A stretch of DNA of 64,000 nucleotides from Roseovarius sp. EL26 (GCF_900327775.1 NZ_OUMZ01000005.1:186001-250000); one strand, 5' to 3'; positions 18,960-27,835 are shown, counted from the stretch's first letter. The notes: generated by a model from the sequence alone, not told the origin. Numbers and translations are program-made.

Positions 18960-19943
18960 GTGCCAAATATTCTGGTTACCGGGGGCGCCGGATACATCGG
19001 ATCACATGCCTGCAAGGCGCTGAAGGCCGCCGGGTATACACCTGTTACCTATGACAACCTAAGCACCGGCTGGGAAGATGCCGTCAAGTTTGGCCCTTTT
19101 GAAAAAGGCGACCTTCTGGATCGCGCCCGGCTAGACGAGGTTTTTGTAGCCTATCAACCCGTTGCAGTGATGCATTTTGCAGCATTGAGCCAAGTGGGCG
19201 AAAGTATGCAGATGCCCGGGTTGTATTGGCGCAACAATGTCATGGGATCGCTGACCTTGATTGAGGCCGCGGTAGCTGCCGGCTGTCTCAAATTTGTCTT
19301 CTCGTCAACTTGTGCAACATACGGCGATCAGGACAACGTAGTGTTGGATGAGGATTGCATACAGCAACCGATCAACGCCTATGGCGGATCGAAAAAAGCG
19401 GTCGAGGATATTCTTGGTGATTTTCAAGCGGCCCACGGCTTGCAGCATGTTATTTTCCGTTATTTCAACGTGGCTGGAGCTGATCCAGAGGCTGAAGTCG
19501 GAGAATTTCATCAACCTGAGACACACTTGATACCGTTGATTTTGGATGCGGTAGATGGCCGTCGTGATGCCTTGACCATTTATGGCACGGATTATGAAAC
19601 ACCTGATGGCACATGCATTCGCGATTATGTGCATGTGATGGATTTGGTGGATGGGCATATTCTGGGGCTGCAATGGTTAGAAGATGGTAACGGTAGCCGT
19701 GTATTTAATTTGGGCACAGGACATGGGTTTTCCGTGCGTGATGTGATCAGACACTCGCACATGGTGAGCAACAAAGATGTTCCTGTTGTCGAAGGTGCGC
19801 GTCGCCCGGGGGATTGTACCAAGCTGGTGTCCGGCTCAGTGAGGGCCAAGGCCGAGCTTGGGTGGATGCCACACCGATCCGACCTGAAAACCATGGTTGC
19901 AGATGCCTGGCGCTGGCATCAATCTGGACATTACGAAAAATAA
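18960..19943 (+). CDS. galE: UDP-glucose 4-epimerase
   Basis: Interconverts UDP-glucose and UDP-galactose using bound NAD. 327 residues starting at GTG 18960 with GGGAGG six bases upstream. The Rossmann motif VTGGAGYIGSHACKAL, the catalytic Ser in FSSTCATYGD and the YxxxK pair in YGGSKKAVEDIL are all present. RYFNVAGADPEAEVGE is typical of GalE rather than other epimerases. The first glycosyltransferase begins 17 bases after its stop, indicating one transcript for precursor and glycan assembly. Confidence 0.94.
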   Translation: MPNILVTGGAGYIGSHACKALKAAGYTPVTYDNLSTGWEDAVKFGPFEKGDLLDRARLDEVFVAYQPVAVMHFAALSQVGESMQMPGLYWRNNVMGSLTLIEAAVAAGCLKFVFSSTCATYGDQDNVVLDEDCIQQPINAYGGSKKAVEDILGDFQAAHGLQHVIFRYFNVAGADPEAEVGEFHQPETHLIPLILDAVDGRRDALTIYGTDYETPDGTCIRDYVHVMDLVDGHILGLQWLEDGNGSRVFNLGTGHGFSVRDVIRHSHMVSNKDVPVVEGARRPGDCTKLVSGSVRAKAELGWMPHRSDLKTMVADAWRWHQSGHYEK

Positions 19944-19959
19944 TGCCAATGCTGGCAAA

Positions 19960-21006
19960 ATGAACGATGGGCAGGCAAGGCCGATGGCGTGGCTGGAGCA
20001 AGTAGCGTTGGCATACCGATTGCGGTGGAAACGCCGTCGTCTGTTGTTTCGCGCGTTGCGTAAACGCCGTCAGCTGATCGAGGTCGTTAACCGGATGGCG
20101 CAGGTTGCGCCGGATGATATTTTGCTTTTTGCAACTGTGCGCAACGAGGCAACGCGCCTACCTTATTTTCTGGACCATTACCGCAAGCTGGGTGTCCGAC
20201 AGTTTATCATTGTGGACAACGCTAGTACGGACGGCACGCAGGCCTTACTGGCGGCGCAGCCCGATGTGTCGCTCTGGAGCACATCGCATAGCTATCGTTT
20301 GTCACGCTTTGGGATGGATTGGTTGACCTATCTGCAAGTCAAATACGCGCACGGACATTGGTGCCTGACCGTGGATGCGGATGAGATACTGATTTACCCC
20401 CATTATGATACGCGACCCTTGCCCGCATTAGTGGGTTGGTTGGACGCACATGGGCGAATGTCCTTTGGCGCCTTGATGCTGGATATGTATCCCAAGGGGA
20501 AATTGTCGAGTTTTCCCTATGAGGCTGGAGATGACCCCTTTGCAAACCTGTGCTGGTTTGATGCAGGGAATTATATGATTACAAAGAAACCAGATCTTAA
20601 AAATTTATGGATTCAAGGCGGGGTGAGGGCGCGGTATTTTTTTGAGGACCGCCCGCGTTATGCGCCAACCATGGGAAAAGTGCCTTTGGTCAAATGGCAC
20701 TGGCGGTTCGCTTATGCCAGTTCCGCTCATACACTTTTGCCGCGGCGTTTGAATCATGTTTATGATGAACAGGGCGGTGAAATGACCTCAGGGGCGTTAT
20801 TGCATACGAAGTTTCTTAATACTGTGGTGCAAAAGTCAGCCGAAGAGAAAACCCGCCAAGAGCATTTCGCGAATAGCGATCTGTACGACGCGTATTATGA
20901 GGCACTGATGGAGGACCCAGATCTTTGGTGCCCATCTTCGACACGATACCACAGTTGGCGTCAACTAGAGGCCTTGGGCCTGATGTCGAAGGGGAATTGG
21001 ATTTGA
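19960..21006 (+). CDS. Glycosyltransferase family 2-like protein (first of a tandem paralog pair)
   Basis: Probable surface-glycan glycosyltransferase, 348 residues. A basic, membrane-associating N-terminus (RLRWKRRRLLFRALRKRRQL) precedes the catalytic part DDILLFATVRNEATRLPYFL, HYRKLGVRQFIIVDNASTDG and VDADEILIYPHYDTRP; the DAD residues are the probable metal- and nucleotide-binding motif. This pattern fits the group often labelled Glyco_tranf_2_4. The start at ATG 19960 follows the galE stop by 17 bases; an ATG at 19984 is also possible. The C-terminal LGLMSKGNW is shared with the next gene. Donor and acceptor are unknown. Confidence 0.82.
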   Translation: MNDGQARPMAWLEQVALAYRLRWKRRRLLFRALRKRRQLIEVVNRMAQVAPDDILLFATVRNEATRLPYFLDHYRKLGVRQFIIVDNASTDGTQALLAAQPDVSLWSTSHSYRLSRFGMDWLTYLQVKYAHGHWCLTVDADEILIYPHYDTRPLPALVGWLDAHGRMSFGALMLDMYPKGKLSSFPYEAGDDPFANLCWFDAGNYMITKKPDLKNLWIQGGVRARYFFEDRPRYAPTMGKVPLVKWHWRFAYASSAHTLLPRRLNHVYDEQGGEMTSGALLHTKFLNTVVQKSAEEKTRQEHFANSDLYDAYYEALMEDPDLWCPSSTRYHSWRQLEALGLMSKGNWI

Positions 21007-21088
21007 CGAAGATGATAGCGCGAAAAAAATGTATTAAATGTCAGCACATAGGCTATGACACAGGTACAGACATGAGCGAGGTCAGGAT

Positions 21089-22099
21089 TTGAGTGCGGGG
21101 CAATCATATCGGATGCGATTACAACGCAAGCGGCTTCAGATCCGTGCCTGGCGAAAGCACTTTGATCTCAAACCGATTGCCAACCGTACAAAGCAGATCC
21201 AAGCAGGCGATATCTTGCTGTTTTCGACGTTGCGGGATGAGCATGTGCGACTGCCGTATTTTCTCAAATATTACCGCGATCGCGGCGTGGCGCATTTTCT
21301 GATTGTCGATAACGGCAGCGTGGACGGCAGTCGCGAGTATCTGGCTGAGCAAGATGATGTTTCGCTATGGTCGACGCCAGCCAGTTATCGAAAATCACGC
21401 TATGGGGTAGATTGGGTGACCTGGCTGCAACGGAAATACGGACATGGGCATTGGACGCTTGTGGTCGATCCCGATGAGCTGTTTGTCTACCCGTTTTGTG
21501 ATACCCGTCCGATCCGCGCTTTGACAGATTGGCTTGATGTGTCGCAGGTGCGCTCTTTTGGGACAATGCTGCTGGATATGTATCCCAAAGGCCGAATTGA
21601 TCATGTACGGTATCGTGCGGGGCAGGATCCGATCAAGATTGCGCCGTGGTTCGACCCCGGGAATTACACCATCGCAAAGAATCGCGAATACGGCAATTTG
21701 TGGATTCAGGGCGGCCCACGCGCACGCGTCTTTTTTCACGATCAGCCTGAAAATGCGCCAGCCTTAAACAAGATCCCTTTGGTTAAATGGGACCGTAGGT
21801 ACGCTTACGTCAGTTCGACGCATATGTTACTGCCGCGCGGACTGAACCGAACGTATGATGAATGGGGCGGTGAAAAAGCCAGCGGTGCATTGTTGCATGT
21901 GAAATTTCTGGATACCTTTACCCTCAAGGCAGAGGAAGAATTGGAGCGGGGGCAGCATTATTCTGCGAGTGTGGAGTATAAAGCCTACGCCCAAACAGTA
22001 CAGGAAAACCCCGAGCTTTGGTGCAATTGGTCAGAAAAATATATAAACTGGCGGCAGTTAGAAATTCTGGGCCTGATGTCCAAAGGAAACTGGGCATGA
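21089..22099 (+). CDS. Glycosyltransferase family 2-like protein (second of the tandem pair)
   Basis: Paralog of the preceding gene over its full 336 residues: GDILLFSTLRDEHVRLPYFL, HFLIVDNGSVDGSREYL, LVVDPDELFVYPFCDTRPI, LLDMYPKGRIDHV and the terminal LGLMSKGNW align block by block. The metal motif differs (DPD instead of DAD), which suggests altered donor or acceptor use rather than redundancy. Start taken as TTG 21089, with GAGG 7 bases upstream; ATG 21113 is the alternative. It arose most simply by local duplication, followed by divergence. Confidence 0.8.
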   Translation: MSAGQSYRMRLQRKRLQIRAWRKHFDLKPIANRTKQIQAGDILLFSTLRDEHVRLPYFLKYYRDRGVAHFLIVDNGSVDGSREYLAEQDDVSLWSTPASYRKSRYGVDWVTWLQRKYGHGHWTLVVDPDELFVYPFCDTRPIRALTDWLDVSQVRSFGTMLLDMYPKGRIDHVRYRAGQDPIKIAPWFDPGNYTIAKNREYGNLWIQGGPRARVFFHDQPENAPALNKIPLVKWDRRYAYVSSTHMLLPRGLNRTYDEWGGEKASGALLHVKFLDTFTLKAEEELERGQHYSASVEYKAYAQTVQENPELWCNWSEKYINWRQLEILGLMSKGNWA

Positions 22100-22118
22100 G
22101 AAGAGGGCGGTAAACAGC

Positions 22119-23819
22119 ATGGGCGTTGGTATCATCATGTTGGTTCACACCGCCTTTGACCGGGCGGAACAGGTCGCGCGACACTGGTCGACCGCCGGCT
22201 GCCCTTTGGTTATTCATGTTGATCAGAACGTATCCGGAAAAGTCTATGACGACTTTGTCCTGGCTCTGTCAACCTTGCCAGATGTGCAATTTTCAAAACG
22301 GCACCGGTGTGAATGGGGAACCTGGGGCATCGTTGCGGCGACACAAGATGCAGCGCAGATGATGCTGGATGATTTCTCGCAAGTGAATCATGTGTTCGTG
22401 GCATCGGGCTCTTGTTTGCCGTTACGTCCAGTGCAGGAGCTGGTGGATTATCTGGCTTTGCATCCGCAGACGGATTTTATTGAATCGGTGACGACTGCTG
22501 ATGTGCCTTGGACGATGGGGGGGCTGGATGAAGAGCGTTTCACTTTACGGTTCCCATTTTCTTGGCGTAAGCAGCGGTTTTTGTTCGATACATATGTCCA
22601 GTTGCAAAGGCTTGCTGGATATAAGCGTGTATTGCCCAATGGCATTGTCCCCCATATGGGGAGTCAATGGTGGTGTCTGACCCGGAAAACACTTGCCGCG
22701 ATCCTGCTGGATCCTGATCGTATGATTTATGACCAGTATTTTCGAAGGGTGTGGATCCCGGATGAAAGCTATTTTCAGACACTGGTCAGGCTGTACTCTG
22801 CACAGGTTGAAAGCCGCTCTCTGACGCTGTCGAAGTTTGATTATCAAGGCAAGCCGCATATTTTCTACGATGACCATCTGCAGCTATTGCGGCGGTCTGA
22901 CTGTTTCGTGGCACGTAAAATTTGGCCATTTGCAAATCGCCTGTACGATGCGTTTTTAGGTGCGGATGAGAATGGGGCACGTCGGCGGGAGCCGAACCCG
23001 GCAAAAATTGACCGTATTTTTGCCAAGGCAGTTGATCGTCGTGTTCATGGCCGACCGGGCCTGTATATGCAAAGCCGGTTTCCAGTGAAGGGCCGGGAAA
23101 ACGGACTGACCTGTGCGCCATATTCGGTATTTGAAGGGTTTTCTGACCTGTTTGAGGATTTCGAACCTTGGCTGGCTAAACAAACGGGAGCCCGGGTGCA
23201 TGGCCATTTATTTGCCCCTAAGCGGGCCGAGTTTGCAGATGGCTTGCGGGTGGTGAGCGGCGCGTTAAGCGATAGCCCCGTTTTGCGAGACTATAATCCA
23301 CGAGCCTTTTTGGCCAATCTGTTGTGGAATACGCGGGGTGAACGGCAATGCTTTCAGTTTGGCCCACGCGATACGATCAAAGATATAGAATGGGATATCG
23401 CCAGGGATCAGAATGCACACATAACGGTCATTAGTGGGGCGTGGGCAGTGCCGTTGTTCAAATCCAATGCGAACTTTGCAGAAATCCGCAGCGAGGCCGC
23501 CCGGTTGCAACAGATCGAAAGCAAACACTTGAAAATTCTCAAATCTCAACAGACCAAGGCGCAGGTTAAGATTTGGAGTATGGCCGAATTTATTGAGGCA
23601 CCGATGGAGCCTTTGCAAGGCATCATTGATGAGGTCGCTCATGAGGGCGGCCGTGGATTGGCTGAGGTGCCCAAAATGGTGGATTTGACTGGCTTTGGAC
23701 AGTTCCTACAAAATCTTAGGAACCAAGGAATGCATCCCTATCTGATGGGGGCCTTTTCAGTGGTGCATGACACTTCTGACCACAGCAAACCGAAACCTAA
23801 GCCCTATTTGGTACAATAA
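22119..23819 (+). CDS. Branch-type (core-2/I-branching-like) N-acetylglucosaminyltransferase with extra C-terminal domain
   Basis: 566 residues. The N-terminal 290 residues resemble the Branch family (beta-1,6-GlcNAc- and xylosyltransferases): IIMLVHTAFDRAEQVARHW, ECEWGTW-like HRCEWGTWGIVAATQDA, FVASGSCLPLRP, PHMGSQWWCLTRKTLAAIL and IPDESYFQTLVR. Residues from about 300 on (YMQSRFPVKGRENGLT, YSVFEGFSDLFEDFEPWL) form a second domain I cannot name. No transmembrane segment is obvious, so it is probably a cytoplasmic-face enzyme. It lies 19 bases after the glycosyltransferase pair and 5 bases before the sulfotransferase, so all four are likely co-translated. Confidence 0.8.
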   Translation: MGVGIIMLVHTAFDRAEQVARHWSTAGCPLVIHVDQNVSGKVYDDFVLALSTLPDVQFSKRHRCEWGTWGIVAATQDAAQMMLDDFSQVNHVFVASGSCLPLRPVQELVDYLALHPQTDFIESVTTADVPWTMGGLDEERFTLRFPFSWRKQRFLFDTYVQLQRLAGYKRVLPNGIVPHMGSQWWCLTRKTLAAILLDPDRMIYDQYFRRVWIPDESYFQTLVRLYSAQVESRSLTLSKFDYQGKPHIFYDDHLQLLRRSDCFVARKIWPFANRLYDAFLGADENGARRREPNPAKIDRIFAKAVDRRVHGRPGLYMQSRFPVKGRENGLTCAPYSVFEGFSDLFEDFEPWLAKQTGARVHGHLFAPKRAEFADGLRVVSGALSDSPVLRDYNPRAFLANLLWNTRGERQCFQFGPRDTIKDIEWDIARDQNAHITVISGAWAVPLFKSNANFAEIRSEAARLQQIESKHLKILKSQQTKAQVKIWSMAEFIEAPMEPLQGIIDEVAHEGGRGLAEVPKMVDLTGFGQFLQNLRNQGMHPYLMGAFSVVHDTSDHSKPKPKPYLVQ

Positions 23820-23824
23820 CGCAC

Positions 23825-25252
23825 ATGTCCGGTAAGTATGATTATTTCGTAGTTTTTGCAGAAATGCGAACGGGATCAAACCTGCTCGAAAGTCACCTAA
23901 ATTCTCTGGCAGAGATTGAATGTCATGGCGAGGCGTTCAACCCACATTTCATCGGCTATCCAAAGCGCGATGATCTACTGGGGATGACCTTGAATGAACG
24001 CGATAAGGCGCCCAAGAAATTATTGGATGTGATGAAAAATCAGCCTGGGGTTCTGGCCGGGTTTCGGTTTTTCAATGACCACGATCCAAGGGTTTTGGAG
24101 CAGTGCCTTGATGATCCGCGTTGTGCCAAAATTGTTCTGACCCGTAATCCGTTAGACAGTTATGTGTCACTCAAAATTGCGCGGGCAACTGGGCAATGGA
24201 AGCTAACGAATGTCAAACGACGCAAAGATGAACTAGCAGCATTCGAAGTTGCGGAGTTTGAACAGTATCTGGGCCTGATACAGACTTTTCAGCAACGGTT
24301 GCTCAACAGTCTTCAGATCACGGGGCAAAGCGCGTTTTATCTCTCTTATGAAGATTTGCAGGATCTGGACGTTATCAATGGGCTGGCGCAGTTTTTGGGG
24401 GTGCCGGATCGTTTGGAAAAATTTGATGGATCGCTCAAAAAACAAAATCCTAGCCCGTTGCGTGAAAAAGTCGCGAATTACGACGAGATGAAGCAAGCTT
24501 TAAGCAAGCTGGACTATTTTGGTTTGAGCCGAATACCAAATTTTGAACCACGGCGCGGACCTGCTGTGCCATCGTTCATCACCGGAGTTAATGCTCCGTT
24601 GTTATATATGCCTGTGCGGTCCGGGGTCGAGAAACAAGTGCGCCATTGGCTGGCGGCGTTGGATGGGGCTGATCCTGATGCTCTGCCAACAGGGATGAAC
24701 CAAAAGCAGCTTCGCCAGTGGAAGACGGCGCATGTCGGTCATCGAAGCTTTACAGTCTTGCGACACCCTGTTGCACGGGCGCATGCTGTATTTTGCTCAA
24801 AGATCCTCTCAGTTCAGCCTGGCGCGTTCAGTGAGATTAGAAAAAAGTTGCGCAATTTTTACAAACTGCCAATCCCGGGCAGAATTCCGCATGATGACTA
24901 TCATCTCGATGGCCACAGAGCAGCATTCAAGGCATTTCTTGAATTTCTCAAGGCGAATTTGTCTGGGCAAACTAATATTAGGGTCGATCCGCATTGGGCG
25001 ACGCAGAATGCTGTGTTGCAGGGTATGTCCAACTTTGCCTTTCCGGATAAGGTTTATCGGGAAGATGAGCTGGAAACCGAACTTCCTGCTTTGTCAGAGG
25101 CTCTTGGTTATGGGCGTCAGGCTTTTGTATCCCGAAGCGAGCCGGATACACCTTATGGTCTAGCTGCGATCTATGACGCCGAAATTGAGTCGCTGGTCAA
25201 TACAATTTACCAGCGGGACTACGTGATGTTTGGATTTGATCGCTGGAAGTGA
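23825..25252 (+). CDS. Sulfotransferase family protein, apparently two sulfotransferase-like halves
   Basis: 475 residues, about twice a single sulfotransferase domain. The first half has the PAPS phosphosulfate-binding loop FAEMRTGSNLLESHL at residues 12-25 and the 3'-phosphate motif IVLTRNPLDSYVSLKIA near 110, as in Stf0-type enzymes. The second half repeats the plan: LLYMPVRSGVEKQVRHWLA near 258 (degenerate loop) and FTVLRHPVARAHAVFCSKI near 308, similar to Sulfotransfer_2 proteins. It starts 5 bases after the Branch-type gene, with no ribosome site of its own, so coupling is likely. It probably sulfates the glycan made by the upstream enzymes; this is inference. Confidence 0.8.
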   Translation: MSGKYDYFVVFAEMRTGSNLLESHLNSLAEIECHGEAFNPHFIGYPKRDDLLGMTLNERDKAPKKLLDVMKNQPGVLAGFRFFNDHDPRVLEQCLDDPRCAKIVLTRNPLDSYVSLKIARATGQWKLTNVKRRKDELAAFEVAEFEQYLGLIQTFQQRLLNSLQITGQSAFYLSYEDLQDLDVINGLAQFLGVPDRLEKFDGSLKKQNPSPLREKVANYDEMKQALSKLDYFGLSRIPNFEPRRGPAVPSFITGVNAPLLYMPVRSGVEKQVRHWLAALDGADPDALPTGMNQKQLRQWKTAHVGHRSFTVLRHPVARAHAVFCSKILSVQPGAFSEIRKKLRNFYKLPIPGRIPHDDYHLDGHRAAFKAFLEFLKANLSGQTNIRVDPHWATQNAVLQGMSNFAFPDKVYREDELETELPALSEALGYGRQAFVSRSEPDTPYGLAAIYDAEIESLVNTIYQRDYVMFGFDRWK

Positions 25253-25254
25253 GT

Positions 25255-25719
25255 TTAGGCAGCCTGTGCGGTCTGTGCTTCGGTGATGATTGTGTACAGG
25301 GTCGCCGGATCCAGATTGGCTCGCAGTTTAGCACACACAGCACCATTGCGCAGAGTGCGAGAAATCAGGGCAAGAGCCTTGAGGTGCTCAACACCAGCAT
25401 TGTGCGGCGCATACAGCGCGAATGCCAGATCAACAGGTTGGCGGTCAACCGCATCAAAATCGATCGGCTTTTCCAACAAGACCAATGCGCCAACAACATG
25501 ATCAAGGCCGTGTAGTCGAGCGTGCGGCAGCGCAACACCTTTGCCAACTCCAGTTGGCCCAAGGCTTTCTCGCTCTAACAGCGCGTCTATTGCTGTTGAT
25601 TGGGGCACGCCATATACGCTATCGGCGATGCCCCCGAGCTCATGCAGCAAGCGCTTCTTACTGGAAGCCGAAGATAGAACCCGAACAGCTTCGGGTTTCA
25701 GGATCGTTTCTATATCCAT
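25255..25719 (-). CDS. ptsN: PTS IIA-like nitrogen-regulatory protein PtsN
   Basis: Regulatory phosphocarrier of the nitrogen PTS, 154 residues. The phosphorylated histidine is in GVALPHARLHGLDH. The N-terminus METILKPEAVRVLSSASSKKR-like region and the block LLERESLGPTGVGKG are typical. It follows hpf on the same strand (46 bases apart). Its stop is only two bases from the stop of the converging sulfotransferase gene, leaving no room for a separate terminator between them. NPr and EI-Ntr are not in the window. Confidence 0.93.
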   Translation of the reverse strand: MDIETILKPEAVRVLSSASSKKRLLHELGGIADSVYGVPQSTAIDALLERESLGPTGVGKGVALPHARLHGLDHVVGALVLLEKPIDFDAVDRQPVDLAFALYAPHNAGVEHLKALALISRTLRNGAVCAKLRANLDPATLYTIITEAQTAQAA

Positions 25720-25764
25720 AGTGTGCGTCGCTCCGACAGAACGGCGCTAAGCCGTCCACTGCTC

Positions 25765-26328
25765 TTATGGGTCGATCCATCCTATATTGCCGTCTTCTCG
25801 GCGATACACGACGTTCAGCCCATCTTTTCCTTCGTTGCGAAAAATTAGAACCGGGGCTCCGGCCAGCTCCATCTGCATCACCGCTTCGCCGACGGATAGG
25901 GATGGGATTTTGGTTTCCATCTCTGCGACGATGATCGGCTTCAGGCTGTCAGGCTCTGTTTCTTGTCCTTCGCTTTCAGAAGCGAGGATATAAGAGGAAG
26001 CGCCGTAATGTGCAACGGGTTCTTCGCGATCACGATGGTGGTCCTTCAAGCGACGTTTGTAGCGTCTAAGCTGCTTCTCCATTTTATCACAGCATTTATC
26101 AAATGCTGCATAGATGTCATGCGCGTGGGCTTTGGCCTGTGTTGTTAGCCCGGTTGACAGGTGAACAATGGTTTCACAGACAAATTCGCTGGCGCTTTTG
26201 GAGAAAATCACATGTGCGTCGGTCGGGCGTTCGGCATACTTCTGAACGATGGAACCAAGTTCCTGCTTCACATGGACTTGCAGTGCGTCACCGATATCGA
26301 TCTGTTTTCCACTGATTTGATAGCGCAT
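25765..26328 (-). CDS. hpf: Long-form ribosome hibernation promoting factor (HPF/RaiA family)
   Basis: Binds the 30S subunit and dimerises ribosomes in stationary phase. The 187 residues include the N-terminal S30AE domain (RYQISGKQIDIGDALQVHV, the basic helix KCCDKMEKQLRRYKRRLKDH) and the C-terminal dimerisation domain of long HPF (KIPSLSVGEAVMQMELAG, FRNEGKDGLNVVYRRED). Shine-Dalgarno GGAG lies 5 bases before the ATG. The position between lptB and ptsN is conserved in proteobacteria, although rpoN is missing here. Confidence 0.93.
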   Translation of the reverse strand: MRYQISGKQIDIGDALQVHVKQELGSIVQKYAERPTDAHVIFSKSASEFVCETIVHLSTGLTTQAKAHAHDIYAAFDKCCDKMEKQLRRYKRRLKDHHRDREEPVAHYGASSYILASESEGQETEPDSLKPIIVAEMETKIPSLSVGEAVMQMELAGAPVLIFRNEGKDGLNVVYRREDGNIGWIDP

Positions 26329-26351
26329 TTTTTCTCCTTCATTGTTAGAAC

Positions 26352-26400
26352 CAATACAGATCGACCACGCGCAAAAACAGCGTGGCTGGTCTTAGTATTG
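26352..26400 (-). promoter_or_regulatory. Two-tier stem-loop in the hpf leader
   Basis: Outer arms CAATAC/GTATTG and inner arms CCACGC/GCGTGG enclose the loop GCAAAAACA-like centre. It lies 24-72 bases upstream of the hpf start codon, so it would be in the 5' untranslated region or overlap the promoter. Role unknown. Confidence 0.35.
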
Positions 26401-26473
26401 ATTCAAGGGAAACATTCGCTTTGCTTGCGGGAAGCGGTCCCATGAAGACGGGATCGTAACCATAACAGCATGC

Positions 26474-26504
26474 AAAAGCCTCAATGTCATAGCCCAATTG
26501 AGGC
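26474..26504 (-). terminator. Rho-independent terminator of the lpt operon
   Basis: On the minus strand GCCTCAAT and ATTGAGGC form an 8-bp stem with an 11-base loop, followed directly by TTTT. It is about 70 bases past the lptB stop and separates lptCAB from hpf-ptsN. Confidence 0.65.
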
Positions 26505-26571
26505 GCTTTCTGCATCGGATGTCAATGCGATTTAATGGAACGTGATCGGATTTTTGTATTTGCAGGTGCAA

Positions 26572-27330
26572 TCAAGAGATGCGGAAATTGTCACCCAGGT
26601 AGACCCGGCGTACATTTTCGTTTTCGACAACTTCGTCAGGACTGCCAGACATTAGTACTTGACCGTCATGCAAAATATAAGCGCGATCAACTATTTCCAG
26701 TGTTTCACGGACATTGTGATCGGTGATCAATACGCCAATGCCACGCTTTTTTAGATCGGCGACCAGATGGCGGATATCCCCGACAGAGATCGGATCTACA
26801 CCGGCAAATGGTTCATCTAACAAAAGATAGCGAGGATTTGCCGCCAGGCAGCGCGCAATTTCAACCCGCCTGCGTTCTCCGCCTGACAGGGCAAGGGCTG
26901 GAGCGCGGCGCAGGTGTTCGACAGAAAACTCCGACAACAATTCTTCCAGCCGCTCGCGGCGTTTGTGCCGGTCTCTAACCGAGATATCCAAAATTGCGGT
27001 GATATTATCCTCAACCGACATGCCGCGGAAAATTGACATCTCCTGCGGAAGGTAGCCGATTCCCATCTTGGCGCGGCGGTACATCGGCAGGTTTGTGACG
27101 TCTTCTCCGTCAATCAAGACATGGCCGCCTTCTGGGTTCACTAGGCCTGCAATAGCATAGAATGTTGTCGTTTTTCCGGATCCGTTCGGCCCCAAAAGCG
27201 CGACAACTTCCCCTTGCTGCAGGCTAAGCGATACGCTGCGAATAACCACGCGCTTGCGATAGCTTTTGCGAAGGTTTTCGACGATTAGACCCTCGTTGGT
27301 ATGAGCAACTTGCAGATCAGGCTGCGTCAT
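26572..27330 (-). CDS. lptB: LPS export ABC transporter ATP-binding protein LptB
   Basis: ATPase that powers LPS extraction from the inner membrane together with LptFG. 252 residues with Walker A LLGPNGSGKTTTFYAIAG, signature LSGGERRRVEIARCL, Walker B YLLLDEPFAGVDPISV and the switch His in VLITDHNVRETL. The Q-loop block GIGYLPQEMSIFRGMSV is characteristic of LptB. It starts one base after the lptA stop; lptC, lptA and lptB form one tight operon. LptF and LptG are not in the window. Confidence 0.97.
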   Translation of the reverse strand: MTQPDLQVAHTNEGLIVENLRKSYRKRVVIRSVSLSLQQGEVVALLGPNGSGKTTTFYAIAGLVNPEGGHVLIDGEDVTNLPMYRRAKMGIGYLPQEMSIFRGMSVEDNITAILDISVRDRHKRRERLEELLSEFSVEHLRRAPALALSGGERRRVEIARCLAANPRYLLLDEPFAGVDPISVGDIRHLVADLKKRGIGVLITDHNVRETLEIVDRAYILHDGQVLMSGSPDEVVENENVRRVYLGDNFRIS

Positions 27331-27331
27331 C

Positions 27332-27835
27332 TCAATTCCCCTCTTCGGAGGGCAGAAGAATCGTTTTTACACGTCCGTTCATTCGGGCTGTTCCGGCGGC
27401 GGTGTCGACATGCAACTTGTCACCAGTTACGGTGTTGCCGCTTTCTTGCACCAAGATGACATTACCTTGCATGTCCATCAGCCCGGTCTGAACATCATAA
27501 TCAGCGCGCTCGCCTTCGGCCACATCTGGGCCATTGACCAAGATGACATTACCGCCTGTGGCTTCAAGCCGTTCGATACCTGTACGGTCTTCGGTGTAGA
27601 CGACCAGAACACGCGGCGCAGACAGGCGCATCTCTCCCTGAATGACGACCACGTCCCCGGTGAAAACAGCTGTTCCTTCGGTCTGGTCAACATCCAGATT
27701 GTCAGAGGTCACTTCAACGGGTTGGCTGTTGTCATGCGGCTCGGATCCAAAGGCGATCTGGCCGCTTTGCGCCCATGCCGCACCTGCTGTTAAAATCACT
27801 AGTCCTGCCAAGATGGTTTGCAGATGCCTGAACAC
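27332..27835 (-). CDS. lptA: Periplasmic LPS-transport bridge protein LptA (OstA-like)
   Basis: 167 residues with an N-terminal signal peptide (LAGLVILTAGAAWAQ). The OstA/LptA jelly-roll repeat is visible as VEVTSDNLDVDQTEGTAVFT, GDVVVIQGEMRLSAPRV and ATGGNVILVNGPDVAEG. It forms the periplasmic bridge carrying LPS between LptC and LptD. It lies between lptC (5 bases upstream) and lptB (1 base downstream), which confirms the call beyond the modest sequence conservation. Confidence 0.92.
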   Translation of the reverse strand: MFRHLQTILAGLVILTAGAAWAQSGQIAFGSEPHDNSQPVEVTSDNLDVDQTEGTAVFTGDVVVIQGEMRLSAPRVLVVYTEDRTGIERLEATGGNVILVNGPDVAEGERADYDVQTGLMDMQGNVILVQESGNTVTGDKLHVDTAAGTARMNGRVKTILLPSEEGN

